In this document: one piece after another, positions 35,401-46,758 of the stretch
Numbering within the stretch: position 1 is the stretch's first letter
Layout of the letters: each line of letters begins with the position of its first letter
Assembly (NCBI GenBank): GCA_003117195.1
Contig: BDSI01000013.1
Span: 1,369,961-1,433,960, forward strand
Direction: 5' to 3'
Length of the DNA stretch: 64,000 nucleotides
DNA from: Eudorina sp. 2006-703-Eu-15
Taxonomy: Eukaryota; Chlorophyta; Chlorophyceae; Chlamydomonadales; Volvocaceae
The notes under the pieces: model-generated
Seen by the model: the letters and a program-made list of their open reading frames with translations, nothing else
Database searches by the model: none
What the model was told of the DNA's origin: nothing
Program-made: the position numbers and the translations under genes

Positions 35401-38400
35401 CCTTACTCACAGCCCCAACCCTTACTCACAGCCCCAACCCTTACTCACAGCCCCAACCCTTACTCACAGCCCCAACCCTTACTCACAGCCCCAACCCTTA
35501 CTCACAGCCCCAACCCTTACTCACAGCCCCAACCCTTACTCACAGCCCCAACCCTTACTCACAGCCCCCCCCCCCCCCCCCCCCCCCCCCCCCCTTACTC
35601 ACAGCCCCAACCCTTACTCACAGCCCCAACCCTTACTCACAGCCCCAACCCTTACTCACAGCCCCAACCCTTACTCACAGCCCCAACCCTTACTCACAGC
35701 CCCAACCCTTACTCACAGCCCCAACCCTTACTCACAGCCCCAACCCTTACTCACAGCCCCAACCCTTACTCACAGCCCCAACCCTTACTCACAGCCCCAA
35801 CCCTTACTCACAGCCCCAACCCTTACTCACAGCCCCAACCCTTACTCACAGCCCCAACCCTTACTCACAGCCCCAACCCTTACTCACAGCCCCAACCCTT
35901 ACTCACAGCCCCAACCCTTACTCACAGCCCCAACCCTTACTCACAGCCCCAACCCTTACTCACAGCCCCAACCCTTACTCACAGCCCCAACCCTTACTCA
36001 CAGCCCCAACCCTTACTCACAGCCCCAACCCTTACTCACAGCCCCAACCCTTACTCACAGCCCCAACCCTTACTCACAGCCCCAACCCTTACTCACAGCC
36101 CCAACCCTTACTCACAGCCCCCCCCCCCCCCCCCCCACAGCCCCAACCCTTACTCACAGCCCCAACCCTTACTCACAGCCCCAACCCTTACTCACAGCCC
36201 CAACCCTTACTCACAGCCCCAACCCTTACTCACAGCCCCAACCCTTACTCACAGCCCCAACCCTTACTCACAGCCCCAACCCTTACTCACAGCCCCAACC
36301 CTTACTCACAGCCCCAACCCTTACTCACAGCCCCAACCCTTACTCACAGCCCCAACCCTTACTCACAGCCCCAACCCTTACTCACAGCCCCAACCCTTAC
36401 TCACAGCCCCAACCCTTACTCACAGCCCCAACCCTTACTCACAGCCCCAACCCTTACTCACAGCCCCAACCCTTACTCACAGCCCCAACCCTTACTCACA
36501 GCCCCAACCCTTACTCACAGCCCCAACCCTTACTCACAGCCCCAACCCTTACTCACAGCCCAACCCTTACTCACAGCCCCAACCCTTACTCACAGCCCCA
36601 ACCCTTACTCACAGCCCCAACCCTTACTCACAGCCCCAACCCTTACTCACAGCCCCAACCCTTACTCACAGCCCCAACCCTTACTCACAGCCCCAACCCT
36701 TACTCACAGCCCCCCCCCAGCCCCAGCCCCAGCCCCAGCCCCAGCCCCAGCCCCAGCCCAGCCCCAGCCCCAGCCCCAGCCCCAGCCCCAGCCCCAGCCC
36801 CAGCCCCAGCCCCAGCCCCAGCCCTATCTCCAGCTCCAGCCCCAGCCCCGCTCCGTCGGGTCCCGCCCAGCCCATAACCTCCATCCGCCATCCCCAGCGC
36901 GCGCGTTCTACGGGTTTATTTATTTTTTTCAATTTAATCCCCAGCGCGCCCCTCAGCCGTCACCATCGCATCGTACTGCCGTACCCTTCGTCCGTACTGT
37001 ACTGCACCGCACCGTGCCATACCTGCTTGCACACCAAGGTGATCTCGCTGTCCGGGTTCCTGATCTTGTGCCCCTCGTCCAGCACCACCACCCCCCACCG
37101 CACCCGCAGCAGCAGCTCGCGCTGCAGCCGCAGCTGGTCGTACGTGGTCAGCACCAGACCCGCCGGGCTGCCCAGAGCCACCTCCAGCAGCGCGGCCCTG
37201 TGCGACCCACGGGTCAGTGCGGGGACCGCCGCGAGGGAAGGGGGAGGAGAAGGTACGGGTGGGGACGACACACGAGCGCTCCAGCTCCGGAGGTTGGACC
37301 TGCCGCCGCTCAGACCACGATCCAATTCCTGCCCCCCGGGGGTACCCCAAGTCCCCCCTCAAGTCAATCAAGTCAGCAGAGCCGAAGAGGCGCACCAAAC
37401 CGATCTAAAACTGCCAACGGCCCCAACCCCCCGCCCCCCTGCCCGCCCGTCACCCACTTGTCCGGCCTCCCCCGACCGCCCTGGGCGGGTTCCTGCCGCT
37501 CTCGTGCAGCAGCACCACCCGGAAGGCCGGCCACCAGGTGCGCAGCTCCCGCAGCCACTGCCGCAGCACCGTGGCGGGGCACACCACCAGCGACGGCCGG
37601 TACAGCCCGCTGTGGTGCAGACCCGCCAGGTACGCGATCACCTGAGCAGCGGGCACACGGAGGGGAGGGCAGGGGAGGTCGGGACCGAAGGACGCCCCGT
37701 GGAATCGGAGGAAGCCTGTACGGCCGAATCTTGGTCCCATGAAGGTACGGGGGTCTCCCCGGGGATGGGGGGGCCGCGCGGGGGACGAGGATATAGGAAC
37801 TGGTAGACTGTTGAGGCTCTACGCTGCTGCTGCCAGAGCAACAGGGGGCGGGGTAAGGGAGGTGGCCCCGCTTTTCGCGGTTCCGCTTTCTTGATTGACA
37901 TCAGGGCCCCCGCGGTCGCGGCCGCTTACGGGCATCCGGGTTGGTTTGGGTTTCGAGGGGCGGAATAGCACATTCGCTGACCCACAAATCCGCAGTTAAC
38001 CCCACCTAAACCCCGCCCCGCCCCGCTCCGGGCTGCGCGCCTTGGTCGGGTTCAGAAGCTTCAAACACCCTCCCAGCCTTGCCTGGGCCATGGCCGGCTT
38101 GTACTGACCCATCAAATTTCATCCTTCCCTCCCCTCCCCTCCCCTCCCCTCACCCACCCAGCACACACCGCCTCACCTGCACCGTCTTGCCCAGCCCCAT
38201 CTCGTCCCCCAAGATGCCCCCCGCCTGCTGTGTGTGAAGCTCCCACAGCCACTTCACCGCGGTCTGCTGGTAGTCAAACAGCCTGCCGTACAACCGTACA
38301 GGCACTCGGAAGCCCCCCTCGAACTCCACGTCCTCCTCCTCCTCCTCCCCTGCCGCCCCCTCGCCATTGACCCCAACGCCGTCGCCGTCGACGCCGTCCT

Positions 38401-41400
38401 CCAGCTCGGCTGCGGCGTCGCCGTCGCCGCTGTAACCGTCACCGTCGCCGCCGTCCCCGCGGCGGCGGAGCTGCAGCTGACGGCGCCGCCGCGGCCGCGA
38501 CGGCGGCCCGTCCCGCCCCGCGGCCCCGGCCCCGCGGCCTGACACCTCCGCTGCGCGGCTGCGCCGCAGCCGCTCCTGGTAGAACTCCTCGTCCACGTCG
38601 TCGTACATCGACTCATCGTACATGGCATCGTCGCTGCCGCTGTCGCTCGACGCCGCGGCGTCTTTAACAAGCTCATCCGCGCTGGTGCCGTACGACTCGC
38701 TGCCGCTGCCGCCGCTGTCACTGTCTCCGCCGTCGCCGGCCGCCAGCTCGTCCGAAACGTCCGAAGGCCCCTCTTCCTCCTCCCCATCCTCTTCCTCCCC
38801 GTCCTCTCCTTCCCCGTCTTGATCACCCCGAGAGGACGCTGCGCCGCCGGCTCCGCCGCCCTCCAAGTCGCCGGGGGCCGCCCGCGGCCGCTTTCGTCTC
38901 CCCCTTCTCCTCCGCCGTTGCCCCTCCGGAGCTCCCTCCTCCGGCTTCCGCTCCCCTTCACCGCCGCCGCCATCCTCGCCTTCCTCCTCCCCCGCCTGAT
39001 GATCAACGTCCCCCTCTGCCTCATCACCCTCCTCTGTTCGTTGCCGCCGCCGCCCCCGCGCGGCACCGCCGCCGCCGCTGCCCCCGCCAGAGCCGCCGCT
39101 GCCGCCGCTGTGCTGCGCCGGTTGGCCTTCCTTGCCGCCCTCTCCGCCGCCCTGGCCTCCGCCGTGTTGGCTCGGGGCAGGGTGCTCCGCCCGCGCAGTC
39201 GGATGCTGCTCCCGGCCTTGCGGGCGGAGGCGGCCTGGTGCCAGAAGTGGTCGGACACCCGCCGCACATCCCGCTCCTGAGGCACCGCGGGTTACAACCC
39301 ACAAATTCAGTACATGCTGTTAAACAGGCGGATCCGTCGGACTCAGGAAATTAATTTACCAAACGGGGTTATGCACCCACGGTGTGGACGAGAGATCCCC
39401 CCCCCCCGTGCGTGGATGAGCCCGGGCACCAGGCCGCAGCCGCAGCCCCCGCGGCTGTTGCCGCATCGGATTGTTTTGTGATTCAAACCACGTCTGGCTG
39501 GTGACCCCCTCCCCCCGCCTCTGCGGACACGGGCCGTGTGCCCACCTGCTGCGGCAGCTCGTGGGGCTCCAGGAAGCGGGCGGCGCGGCGACTGACGCGG
39601 GCCTGCAGCGCCGCCCGACCCGCCTCCGCGATCACCTCCCCCACAGACCGGCCGCTGCGGGTCCGCGCCGCCAGCTCCTCAGGACCCAGCTCCGCGCGAC
39701 CCAGATGCCGTAGCGTGCCGTACCCCGCTGCCTGGAACTGTGCCGTACCAGCCCGCGCGCTCGCGCCTGCACCGCCGCCGCCGCCGGCGGCGGCGGCCGC
39801 GGCCGCGGCCGCCGGCTTGGCGGCGCCGGCCACGGTCGCGGCCGCCGCCGCCGCCGCCGCCGGCGCAGGTGCGCTCTTAACCTTCCGTTCGAATCCGTTG
39901 AGGCGGTCAAAGGGCGTCAGGAGCCCCCGGCGGATGAGGCGATCCTTCTCCGTCTCCGCCAGCGCCAGGCCACCAGGACCGGTGGCGGCGGCGGCGGCGG
40001 CGGCGGCAGGTCCTCCTCCGCCCGCTGCCAGGGGGTCCAGATCGTCGTCGTCCGGGACGAAGGCGGTACGGGCTTTCTTACTGGGCCTGTCGCCCGGTTG
40101 CTGTTGCTGGGCCTGCAGCGATTGAAGATGCGGTTGCGGCTTGTGTTGCTTCAGGGGGCGTTGGGCTGCCGGCCCCTCGGCCGCTGCACCGCTGGGGTCC
40201 GCGGCGGCGGCCCCTGGCTGGGACCCTCCGTCGCCGCCCCTGGGCGCCACGGCGGCAGGGGGGGTGTCGGAAGCGGCTGCCCCGCCCCTGGCCCCCCGCG
40301 AGAGCGCCCGGGCCCCGAACCGGGGTCGCCGCGACGACGACGACGGCTGCTGCTGCTGCTGGTCTGACGCACCGTCAGGCCCGGCATCTCCAGCGGGCCC
40401 CCGCTCCTGCTGCTGCGGGTGGTGTTGGTGTTGGTGTCGGGCCAGCAGGTCCCGGAGTCGCTCCCGCTCCGTCCCCAGACCCGCCAGCCGGTCGCGAATG
40501 ACCGCCAGCTGCAGCCAGGCGGCGGAGGGCGCACCCGCCGGCTGCACGCAAAGACACAGACAAAGAACACACACAGACACATGGCCGGTTGTGCTGGGCA
40601 CGATGTTTTGCTTGCGGCATTGCACGCGCTGTGGTCGCACCCAACCCGCACTTTGTTGCATTAGGATAGTTTACATAGATTCACTCCACTAGTCTCTTGA
40701 TTTAGACGCTGGCGTTTGCTACCGGAGCTCCGGCGCCCGCCTCAGTCAACGGTCGCTCGCGGATGCGGCTGGTCTGCGTCTATCCTCTACATCGCCGTCA
40801 CCATTCACTACCATCTGGGTTGTCGGTAATTCCGGTTCCGGGTATTTCGGGTGTCATTTACTTCCTTCGCCTACACTGCCTGACACGCTGGACTTCGCTT
40901 CTCGCGGCTCAGTTCTCTTTTGCACAGACACATGCAGGCTGGACTTGGTTGGTTGGGGTAGGATATCCTCGTTGAATGCACACACCAGGCGGGGGACACG
41001 GCGGAGCCCGGGCGGCGTATCCGTCTCGTAGTGTTGCCCATGTAGTCAAGGGATGAAGCGCTAGTCAGAAGGGCGGGGTGGGACGTGAGGCTGGGGCTCA
41101 TCCTCATGTCACTGCGGCACACCGGGTGTACCCGCGGCGAGGCCTGACCGCAGAGAGCGCGGACCGGACCGAAGCCCGACCTGGCCTGGATGCAAGAGAG
41201 GAGGCACCGACGCAGCGAGAGGCCTCCCACCATGACACATGAGGAGGCCCATGACCCATCATGACCCAAGAGGAGGCGCGCCCGGCTCCGCCTGCTCCGC
41301 GTAAGCAGCACGGGTGATGCGACACTGCGTCCCCGGGCTCGTGAGGGCCCTGGGTCCCAAGCCCTGGCCCAACCTGCGCGCCAACGGCCGCGGACGACCC

Positions 41401-41876
41401 CGCCTCCTCGCCCGCCAATTCCTCCGCGGCCTCCAGCGCTGTCTGCATGGCCGCAATCTCGTGCTCCACCGTGGAGAGCTGCTGCTGGTGCTGGAGTCGC
41501 AAGCGGCGGCCCGCCTCAGCCGCGGTTGAGGCGTCCGCGTCGCCGCGGGCACCGCCGTGGTCGTCGCTGACGAGGACGGGGCCGCCGCCAGGAGACACAG
41601 AGTCACCGTGGCCATCGTCCGCGCCAGCCAGGGACTGCGAAACACGGGTGTGATGGGCGGGGTCGGGGACTAGGTCTATTCGCAGACGACGTGTGACTGG
41701 AGGTCAGGGACCTGACACACAAAGTCATGTCCTTGGGTTTTGTTGGACACGATAAGGGCTTGCGCCTCGCACCTCTTGGAGGATTTCCTCCTCGACCACA
41801 GCTGCACTCCGTGCTGTGACGCCCAGTTCCGCAAGACCAAAGTCTTCCTCCATCGTGCTTTGATTTCATCAAACAT
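29440..41876 (-). CDS. CSB/ERCC6-type SNF2 ATPase (transcription-coupled repair), 14-15 exons
   Basis: CSB (Rad26, plant CHR8) remodels stalled RNA polymerase II in transcription-coupled repair. Exons in transcript order: 41876-41712 (tentative), 41634-41374, 40541-39546, 39276-38177, 37641-37454, 37197-37023, 34807-34664, 34392-34249, 33887-33822, 33397-33280, 33022-32775, 32585-32502, 32272-32147, 31799-31175, 30899-29440; about 1900 residues. The N-terminal coiled coil and the motif [17 protein letters not shown] are CSB-specific. An acidic linker precedes the ATPase: motif [61 protein letters not shown]. The C-terminal part has [12 protein letters not shown] and the winged-helix ubiquitin-binding region ending GEWVLKPEF. 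Introns after 34249 and 33822 use GC donors. Exon 39276-38177 is 1100 nt, so its two ends are in different frames. The first exon is uncertain. Confidence 0.9.
31669..31716 (-). repeat. Poly-alanine codon run in CSB exon 14
   Basis: Sixteen or so mixed GCC/GCG/GCA codons encode a run of alanines between the [14 protein letters not shown] segment and a glycine-rich stretch. Mixed codon use shows the run is kept at protein level or is at least old, not a recent pure triplet expansion. Confidence 0.7.
34425..34475 (-). repeat. Dispersed intronic repeat family 1, best copy (CSB)
   Basis: On the minus strand: TGCTCTGGCAGCAGCGCAG, then TATAAATATATGTCTACAAA, then TTTCCTACTGCACCC. It sits about 30-85 bases upstream of the acceptor at 34393. 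It is the reference copy for the family because it holds both halves intact. Confidence 0.6.
35147..36709 (+). repeat. 19-bp satellite CCCCAACCCTTACTCACAG, 79 copies
   Basis: Three blocks of near-identical 19-bp units: 22 units (35147-35564), 27 units (35605-36117), and 30 units (36141-36709), one of these with a single-base deletion near 36558. The blocks are separated by C runs of 30 (35565-35594) and 19 (36118-36136) bases, each followed by a partial unit. Because 19 is not a multiple of three, any frame repeats with a 19-aa period, giving long artefactual open frames. On the minus (CSB sense) strand each unit is CTGTGAGTAAGGGTTGGGG. Confidence 0.97.
36715..36823 (+). repeat. (CCCCAG)n hexamer array
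   Basis: About 18 CCCCAG units, one shortened, directly abutting the 19-bp satellite. It is probably an offshoot of the CAGCCCC junction of the satellite. Confidence 0.9.
36903..36945 (-). repeat. Dispersed repeat family 2, copy in the large CSB intron
   Basis: Minus strand TTAAATTGAAAAAAATAAAT followed by AAACCCGTAGAACG, about 80% identical to the branching-enzyme intron copy at 22120-22155. Confidence 0.55.
37790..37845 (-). repeat. Dispersed intronic repeat family 1, copy in CSB intron upstream of exon 37641
   Basis: Minus strand TTGCTCTGGCAGCAGCAGCG, then TAGAGCCTCAACAGTCTACC, then AGTTCCTATATCC. Both halves of the family are recognisable, about 150-205 bases upstream of the acceptor. 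Confidence 0.55.
37870..37901 (-). repeat. Dispersed repeat family 3, copy in a CSB intron
   Basis: Minus strand TGTCAATCAAGAAAGCGGAA followed by CCGCGAAAAG; partner of the copy at 4813-4845 in the PLC gene. It sits next to the family 1 copy at 37790-37845. Confidence 0.5.
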
Positions 41877-42224
41877 GCACCAGGCTGCTGATGTGAAGAG
41901 CCATTTGTTTGTTTACTTCGTCTGGAAACTGGGCCTAGATGCAGCCGAAACCATTGAAACACGCGACATAACCTGCACTACATATTCTTCTATAATCTTG
42001 TTTAACGTTATTCGCAAGCACTTTATTGTAAGCGAAGCATCGGCCATAATGTTAAGTTAGATCCAACGGCTTACTGTTGGTGTAACGACTTTTCGCAGCT
42101 GTCAGTTGGAAATGCGCGCATAAACAGACTGTCCAACTTATTCGTGTCCAACATATGTCATACCAATAAATGTAAAGCGTTACGATTTTTCAGTCGTGAA
42201 GCGCGCTTCGCACGGCTGCGAAAT
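41877..42224. promoter_or_regulatory. AT-rich divergent intergenic region between CSB and the F-box/LRR gene
   Basis: A marked drop in GC content separates two divergently transcribed genes, so both promoters should lie here. No TATA element could be assigned with confidence. Arrangement and composition are the only evidence. Confidence 0.35.
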
Positions 42225-44708
42225 ATGGCAGGCAAAGCAGACCATCGTGTAATTAACTTTGAGGACGTGCTCCTTGAGCTCAGCGTGCCTGCGCAGGAGT
42301 TCCTGATAGCGGCTTCAGGATGAGTCGACTGGGGAGCCCGCTCTGCGAAACGTTCGTCTGGTCAGCAAGGCATGTCGAAAATTCGTCGACGGCGGAATCC
42401 CCGACTTGTTCGTGACCGTTGACCCATTTCACCGGGAGCAGCTGAGGGCCGGCCTGGGCCCACCCGTTCTCTCGCGATGCCAGCGCCTGCACCTCTATCT
42501 GCAGGCTTGGGACGATTGGGACGCCGCCACCAACATGGCGGTGCTGACGCTCTTTGCCCTGCGCATGACGGCGGAAGCTCGCCACCGGATTACCTATTTG
42601 GAAGTGCTTATGTTTGACGTCGGTATTAGTGGGGCATTCGCCGCGCTTGCCGGCATCATCAGCGCTCTACCCGCTCTGAAGCACGTGCGCCTTGAAGATT
42701 GTGGGGACGAGAACGAGCTGCAGCGCGACCTGCTGTACGACACGCTGGCGACGCTGCCCTGCCTGGAGCTGCTCTCGGTGTTTCACGTACGGGTCGTGAA
42801 CCACCTTGTGCGCAACGCTGACCTCGTCAGCCATCTGAAGACGCTGAAGATCTACGAGTTCGCAGGCGCTGACTTGACGGCGGAGGTGGTCAGCAACCTT
42901 GCCGGCCTCAAAGAGCTAGAGGATCTTACTTTCATACTGACAAAAAACCTGTACCTCTCACGGCTCATGGACGCCCTGCCGCCTCGCCTGAAACGCTTGA
43001 CGGTGCTGGCGAAGTTCACCGTGACCCTGCGCTCCGGAACCATAATAGAAATGGATGTCTCCAGTGTGGCCCCTCCGTACACCGACGGCGAGTGGGTACG
43101 GCAGCTGCTGCGCTGCCGGGCGATGCCTCGACGGCTGCAACGGTTCACGCTGGGGGCCCTGCGCGTGGGCGCTCGGCCCCTGGAGTCGGAGCCGCTGGCC
43201 GAGTTGCTGAGCCGCAGCGATGAGGTTGAGGTGGCGGAGGTGCAACTGCTGCCTTATGTGGCGGCCGGAGCCCTCCAGGGCACCCTGCGGCTGATTGGAC
43301 GCGGCCGAAACGGTTCCGCCTTTACCTCATCGGCCCTAGAATACTTCAACACCTCCATTCCTCTGGATGTGCTCGGTCCCCACACGAGGCCCCTCGCAGC
43401 CTCCCCGGGGTCCGGACACGGCGCGCCTCACCAGCCGCACACGGGTCCCCCGGGCCAGGCGCTGGATGCCCCGCAGCCCCCGCCAGGTACCGAGACGGAG
43501 GATGCAGAGTTCCATTTCACGGCGGCCGTACAGGGCGTCCTGGACGAGCTGCGCGCCCTCCCGGACTGGCGCCCCTGCGTCGATGGGCAGCTGAGCAGCG
43601 GCGCGGAAACGCGGGTACTGCTGTTGTACGGCCCATTGGTCTCGGAGCGACTGGCGGCCGGTCCCCAGGCACTCGACAGCTGGATGCAGGGCCTATGGAT
43701 CCCGGCCGCGTCGTCGCTTCCCTGTTTCGAGTCCGCTGGCTTCCTCCTCGACGCGTATGCTCCCCTCCACAACGAATCCTACCTGGTGCTCCCCGGGGAC
43801 CACGGGGCGGTGCTGCTGTGCTGCCACCGTGCCGACATCGCGTCGTCGTTCGCCGCGGCCGTCTGGGCTTCGGAGCCGGCATCGGCAGCGCCGGCAGAAG
43901 CATCGTCCGTACGGGTGGTGATGGTGCCCAAGGAACGGCACGGAAATTCCCGGTGCGAGAAAGACGCAAGGCTGTACGACGTCCTGCACGGCATGGTGGA
44001 GCAGGTGTGTCATTGTACCACGTATGGTAGGGAAAACGCGTGCGGCAAACGGTTGGAGGGATCCTGCATTGCGCAACGGGGGAAGGGCTCTGCGCGTTGC
44101 ACCAGGTCAGGACCCGTGGAATAGGAGCGGTGTGTCTTTGGGAGCGGCTGCGCAGCGAAGTGCCTTCATTGGGCACGTTTGGGACGCTTGGAAAAATGTT
44201 GTCAGCCACATTTTTTCGTCAGCCAAGTTGCAGCCGCTTCGACGGAACTTCTGATCCCCGTCGCTTGCTTTGTTCCTTCGTTGTGACTAGCCGCTTCTGC
44301 CGCCACCCGCACATCAGCACCCGCTTTCCCCTGCTGCCCCACCTCCCACAGAAAATAACGCGCATGTGGGCCGAGGTTTGGACCGGCACGGCCGCTGAGG
44401 ACACACGCGGTGGGAGCGCCAACAAGGCTGGCGGCGGTGGGGGCGCTGCCAGCGCAGGCCCGGGCCCCTGCTGCCTGGGGAACAGCGGCGGCGGCTCGGG
44501 TGGCGGCGGCGGCGGCACTGCCCGGGGAGACCCCGGCAGGAGCCCGGATGGCGCCGGCGAGCACACAGCCAGGGTGGCTGCCCGGTTGCAGCTGCTCGCA
44601 AGCATGCGGGCTCTGACCTTCAGCCTCCGGGAACGGCGTCGCGGGCTGACGTGCTCCCGTAGTCTGGGAACGGCATCGCGTGCTTTGGGAATAGGAGGGT
44701 GGTGGTAG
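42225..44708 (+). CDS. F-box/LRR-like protein with an apparent frame break near its start
   Basis: Two exons are predicted: 42225-44004 and 44352-44708 (GAGCAG|GTGTGT and CCCACAG|AAAATA). ATG 42225 opens MAGKADHRVINFEDVLLELS, resembling the start of an F-box. That frame stops at TGA 42306, while the downstream frame (EPALRNVRLVSKACRKFVDG) continues the F-box pattern from about 42304. Removing one base of a GG pair would join them. Next come irregular leucine-rich repeats at roughly residues 90-300 (LPALKHVRLEDCG, LVSHLKTLKIYEF, LPPRLKRLTVLAKF), a Pro/Gly linker and a C-terminal region I do not recognise. The second exon adds a Gly-rich tail. F-box/LRR proteins usually recruit substrates to SCF ubiquitin ligases; that role is inferred. 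It could be a pseudogene, an assembly error or an atypical 38-bp intron (42266-42303). Confidence 0.6.
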
Positions 44709-46758
44709 CCGCATGGCACGCACCCGCGCTGTGTACGGAGCATGTACGGCACCGGACTCGGACTCGTGTGGCTACTTCGCGCGTTTGATTGCGCGGCCAG
44801 CCACGGCACCCACCGACCACCGCAACCTTCCTGCCGGCCCCGTCTGCGTCTGTGCGCACGTTGGTGTGATCCCAATCGACTGGGTGGGGGGGGCAGGAGG
44901 AGGGTGCGGCGGGGGAGCTCGAGGGAGGGTGCCGGGCCCTGCGCGGAGCGATGGGGTTGAGGGTTCTCAGGGGCTAGGCTCCAGGGCTGAGGGCTGAGGA
45001 TGCGGCACGGTAGCTCGGGCCCTGCAGCGGGTCGGGGGAGTGGGACAAATCGTCTCAAGGGGGAGGCTGGCTTTCAGGGGGGCATACATGCCCCACGTGT
45101 TGCATATCGCGAGTGTCTGCTGCGTGGACCCTGAGGAGATACCGGTATGCCCGGACACTGAACGTCAGATCTGTGTATGGCTGCCTCGGCGAGCCAGAGC
45201 ATGGCACCCCCACGTCCGGGGCCGCGTTATGTGTCCAAGAGCAATTCAGGACGGCGCTGGTGTCGGTTCTCCTCGACTGCGAGACCTCTGCTGGTATCAG
45301 GCTGCGTGGAGGTTACGAGGAGCCAGGTGCTGGTGCTGGTGGCTGCGGGGTGCCCAGCCAGCGGATGACTGCAAGGAAAGCGCTTGGGTTGACCAGGGCG
45401 GTAAGGGTCACAGGGGAGTCAACGGTGGTGAGCGCGCATTGCTCTGCCAACGAGGCGGGCTGCGCTGAATGGATTTGTGGGTTTGTTGGTTGTGTATAGT
45501 GTGTAGGGTGCAACTCCATTGGGGAAAGAGGTGGGACGTTGGACTGCGCTAGAAGGCTACGCCACGCAGAGCTTACGATGCAGCCAATGAGCCACGACTC
45601 ACCACATTTCCGTTCGTCCGTCAGTTGTACGGATTCGACGGGAACAGAGTGCAAATGACAAGCCCTGTTTTGCAGCTAAAGCAAAAACAGTCGCTGACGC
45701 GTCCGCAGCATACACGCAAGGTCAATATCTGAAATGGCGAGAAAAATCGGTTCAACATGAATAGTCTTTCAAACGTCACGGCAGCGGGATCGCCAAGTTT
45801 GGCGAAACGATTGATTGATTCCTTAAGTTTCGAACGTCGAATATTTGCGTGGATGCACCATGATGGATTCGACGGCTTCTTGCGTGCTTTGGCGCCGAAT
45901 GTCAGGCGACCGATCGACAACGGTAGGGACCAGCGTAAGCGCGAAATAACTTTGCACGATTTAGGCCAAAATAAACGTCGATGACCAACGGCCACATGGG
46001 CACCATATCCCAAGTGGTCCATGGGACGGGGCGAAGGGCCGAAATGGAAGCGGCGTCCGGCCGCGCCGCATACGACTAAACTAACCAACGCCCAACCTGC
46101 TGCTACAAAATCTGCGCTCATATGATCACTCTCAAAACCTCGCTCCTTGCTTGCATGGACTCGCACGGACTCCCACGCTGCTGCCCCGGACGCCCCGGAC
46201 CCCCTCGCCCGGTGAACCCTCGCCTCAGGGTCCCCTCGCACACCGGCCACCCCATATCCCAGTTCCTATGGAGTGGCTGCGCCGCTCCCGTTGGTGAGGA
46301 AGCTCAATGGAGTGGGCCTGCCTGCACCCGCCGTGGCGGTCGATCAAACGGGCACCGCGCCGCGCCCCGCCGAAACCTGCCGCGGCCTCAGCGGTGCTCC
46401 GGGCCCCGTGGGTCACCCCCCGAGCCTCCTCGGCTACCGCAACAACCACACCAACAAGCGCTGTCGCAGGTGCAGCTTAAGTGCCTTCGGAGACGGGCCC
46501 CGTCCCGCCCCGCTTCCCTGCCGCCCAGGGCAGGAGGCGCAAGGCACCTGCCCACCCGGCCTGGACCTCCCACCGGGTCAACGGTCTTGCAGCGGCCTCC
46601 TCGCCAGGACCGCCTGCCGCTGCCTCGTTGGCTCGGTACCGCCGAGGCCCGGCTGTCGGGGTCATCAAGCACAGCCGGCGCGGGCTCTGGGATTGGGCAG
46701 CGGCGGTGGCAGGGACGGCGGGGGCGGCAGGGACGGCGGCTTGAGGCAGCTGTGCACC
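44709..46758. other. Region between the F-box/LRR gene and SUV3
   Basis: GC-rich at first, then A/T-richer at 45500-46120, then GC-rich again. No conserved domain was recognised apart from the short candidate exon at 45757. The second half should contain the SUV3 promoter and 5' UTR. Confidence 0.4.
45757..45922 (+). CDS. Candidate first coding exon, unassigned (possibly of SUV3)
   Basis: ATG 45757 opens a natural-looking peptide (MNSLSNVTAAGSPSLAKRLI, later FAWMHHDGFDGFLRALAPNV) that reaches a good donor, CGACAACG|GTAGGG. Without splicing the frame would stop at 45984. First exons of other genes here are also A/T-richer than later ones, so this could be the 5' exon of the SUV3 gene. No acceptor joining it convincingly in phase to the helicase exon at 46759 was found. 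Function unknown. Confidence 0.3.

Larger units (their letters stand above)
34808..37022 (-). other. Satellite-filled CSB intron
   Basis: A 2215-bp intron, by far the largest in the gene. It separates motif II (exon 37197-37023) from motif III (exon 34807-34664). It is mostly filled by a 19-bp satellite (35147-36709) plus a CCCCAG hexamer array (36715-36823). It also contains a copy of dispersed repeat family 2 near its 5' end. Confidence 0.8.

Noticed and set aside
35147..36709. Possible CRISPR array or telomeric repeat
   Set aside because: Units are contiguous without spacers, so it is not CRISPR. The unit contains AACCCT but has a 19-bp period and lies inside an intron between intact exons, so it is not a telomere.
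35007..37742. Open frames of 665 and 911 codons on the plus strand with a [17 protein letters not shown] repeat
   Set aside because: They are the 19-bp satellite read in three rotating frames within an intron of the opposite-strand CSB gene. The non-repeat ends are antisense to conserved CSB exons.
46122..46758. Open frames upstream of the SUV3 ATG as an N-terminal extension
   Set aside because: The helicase frame is open back to about 46,273 but contains no ATG before 46759. The residues are low-complexity and no organelle presequence is convincing, so the start at 46759 was kept.
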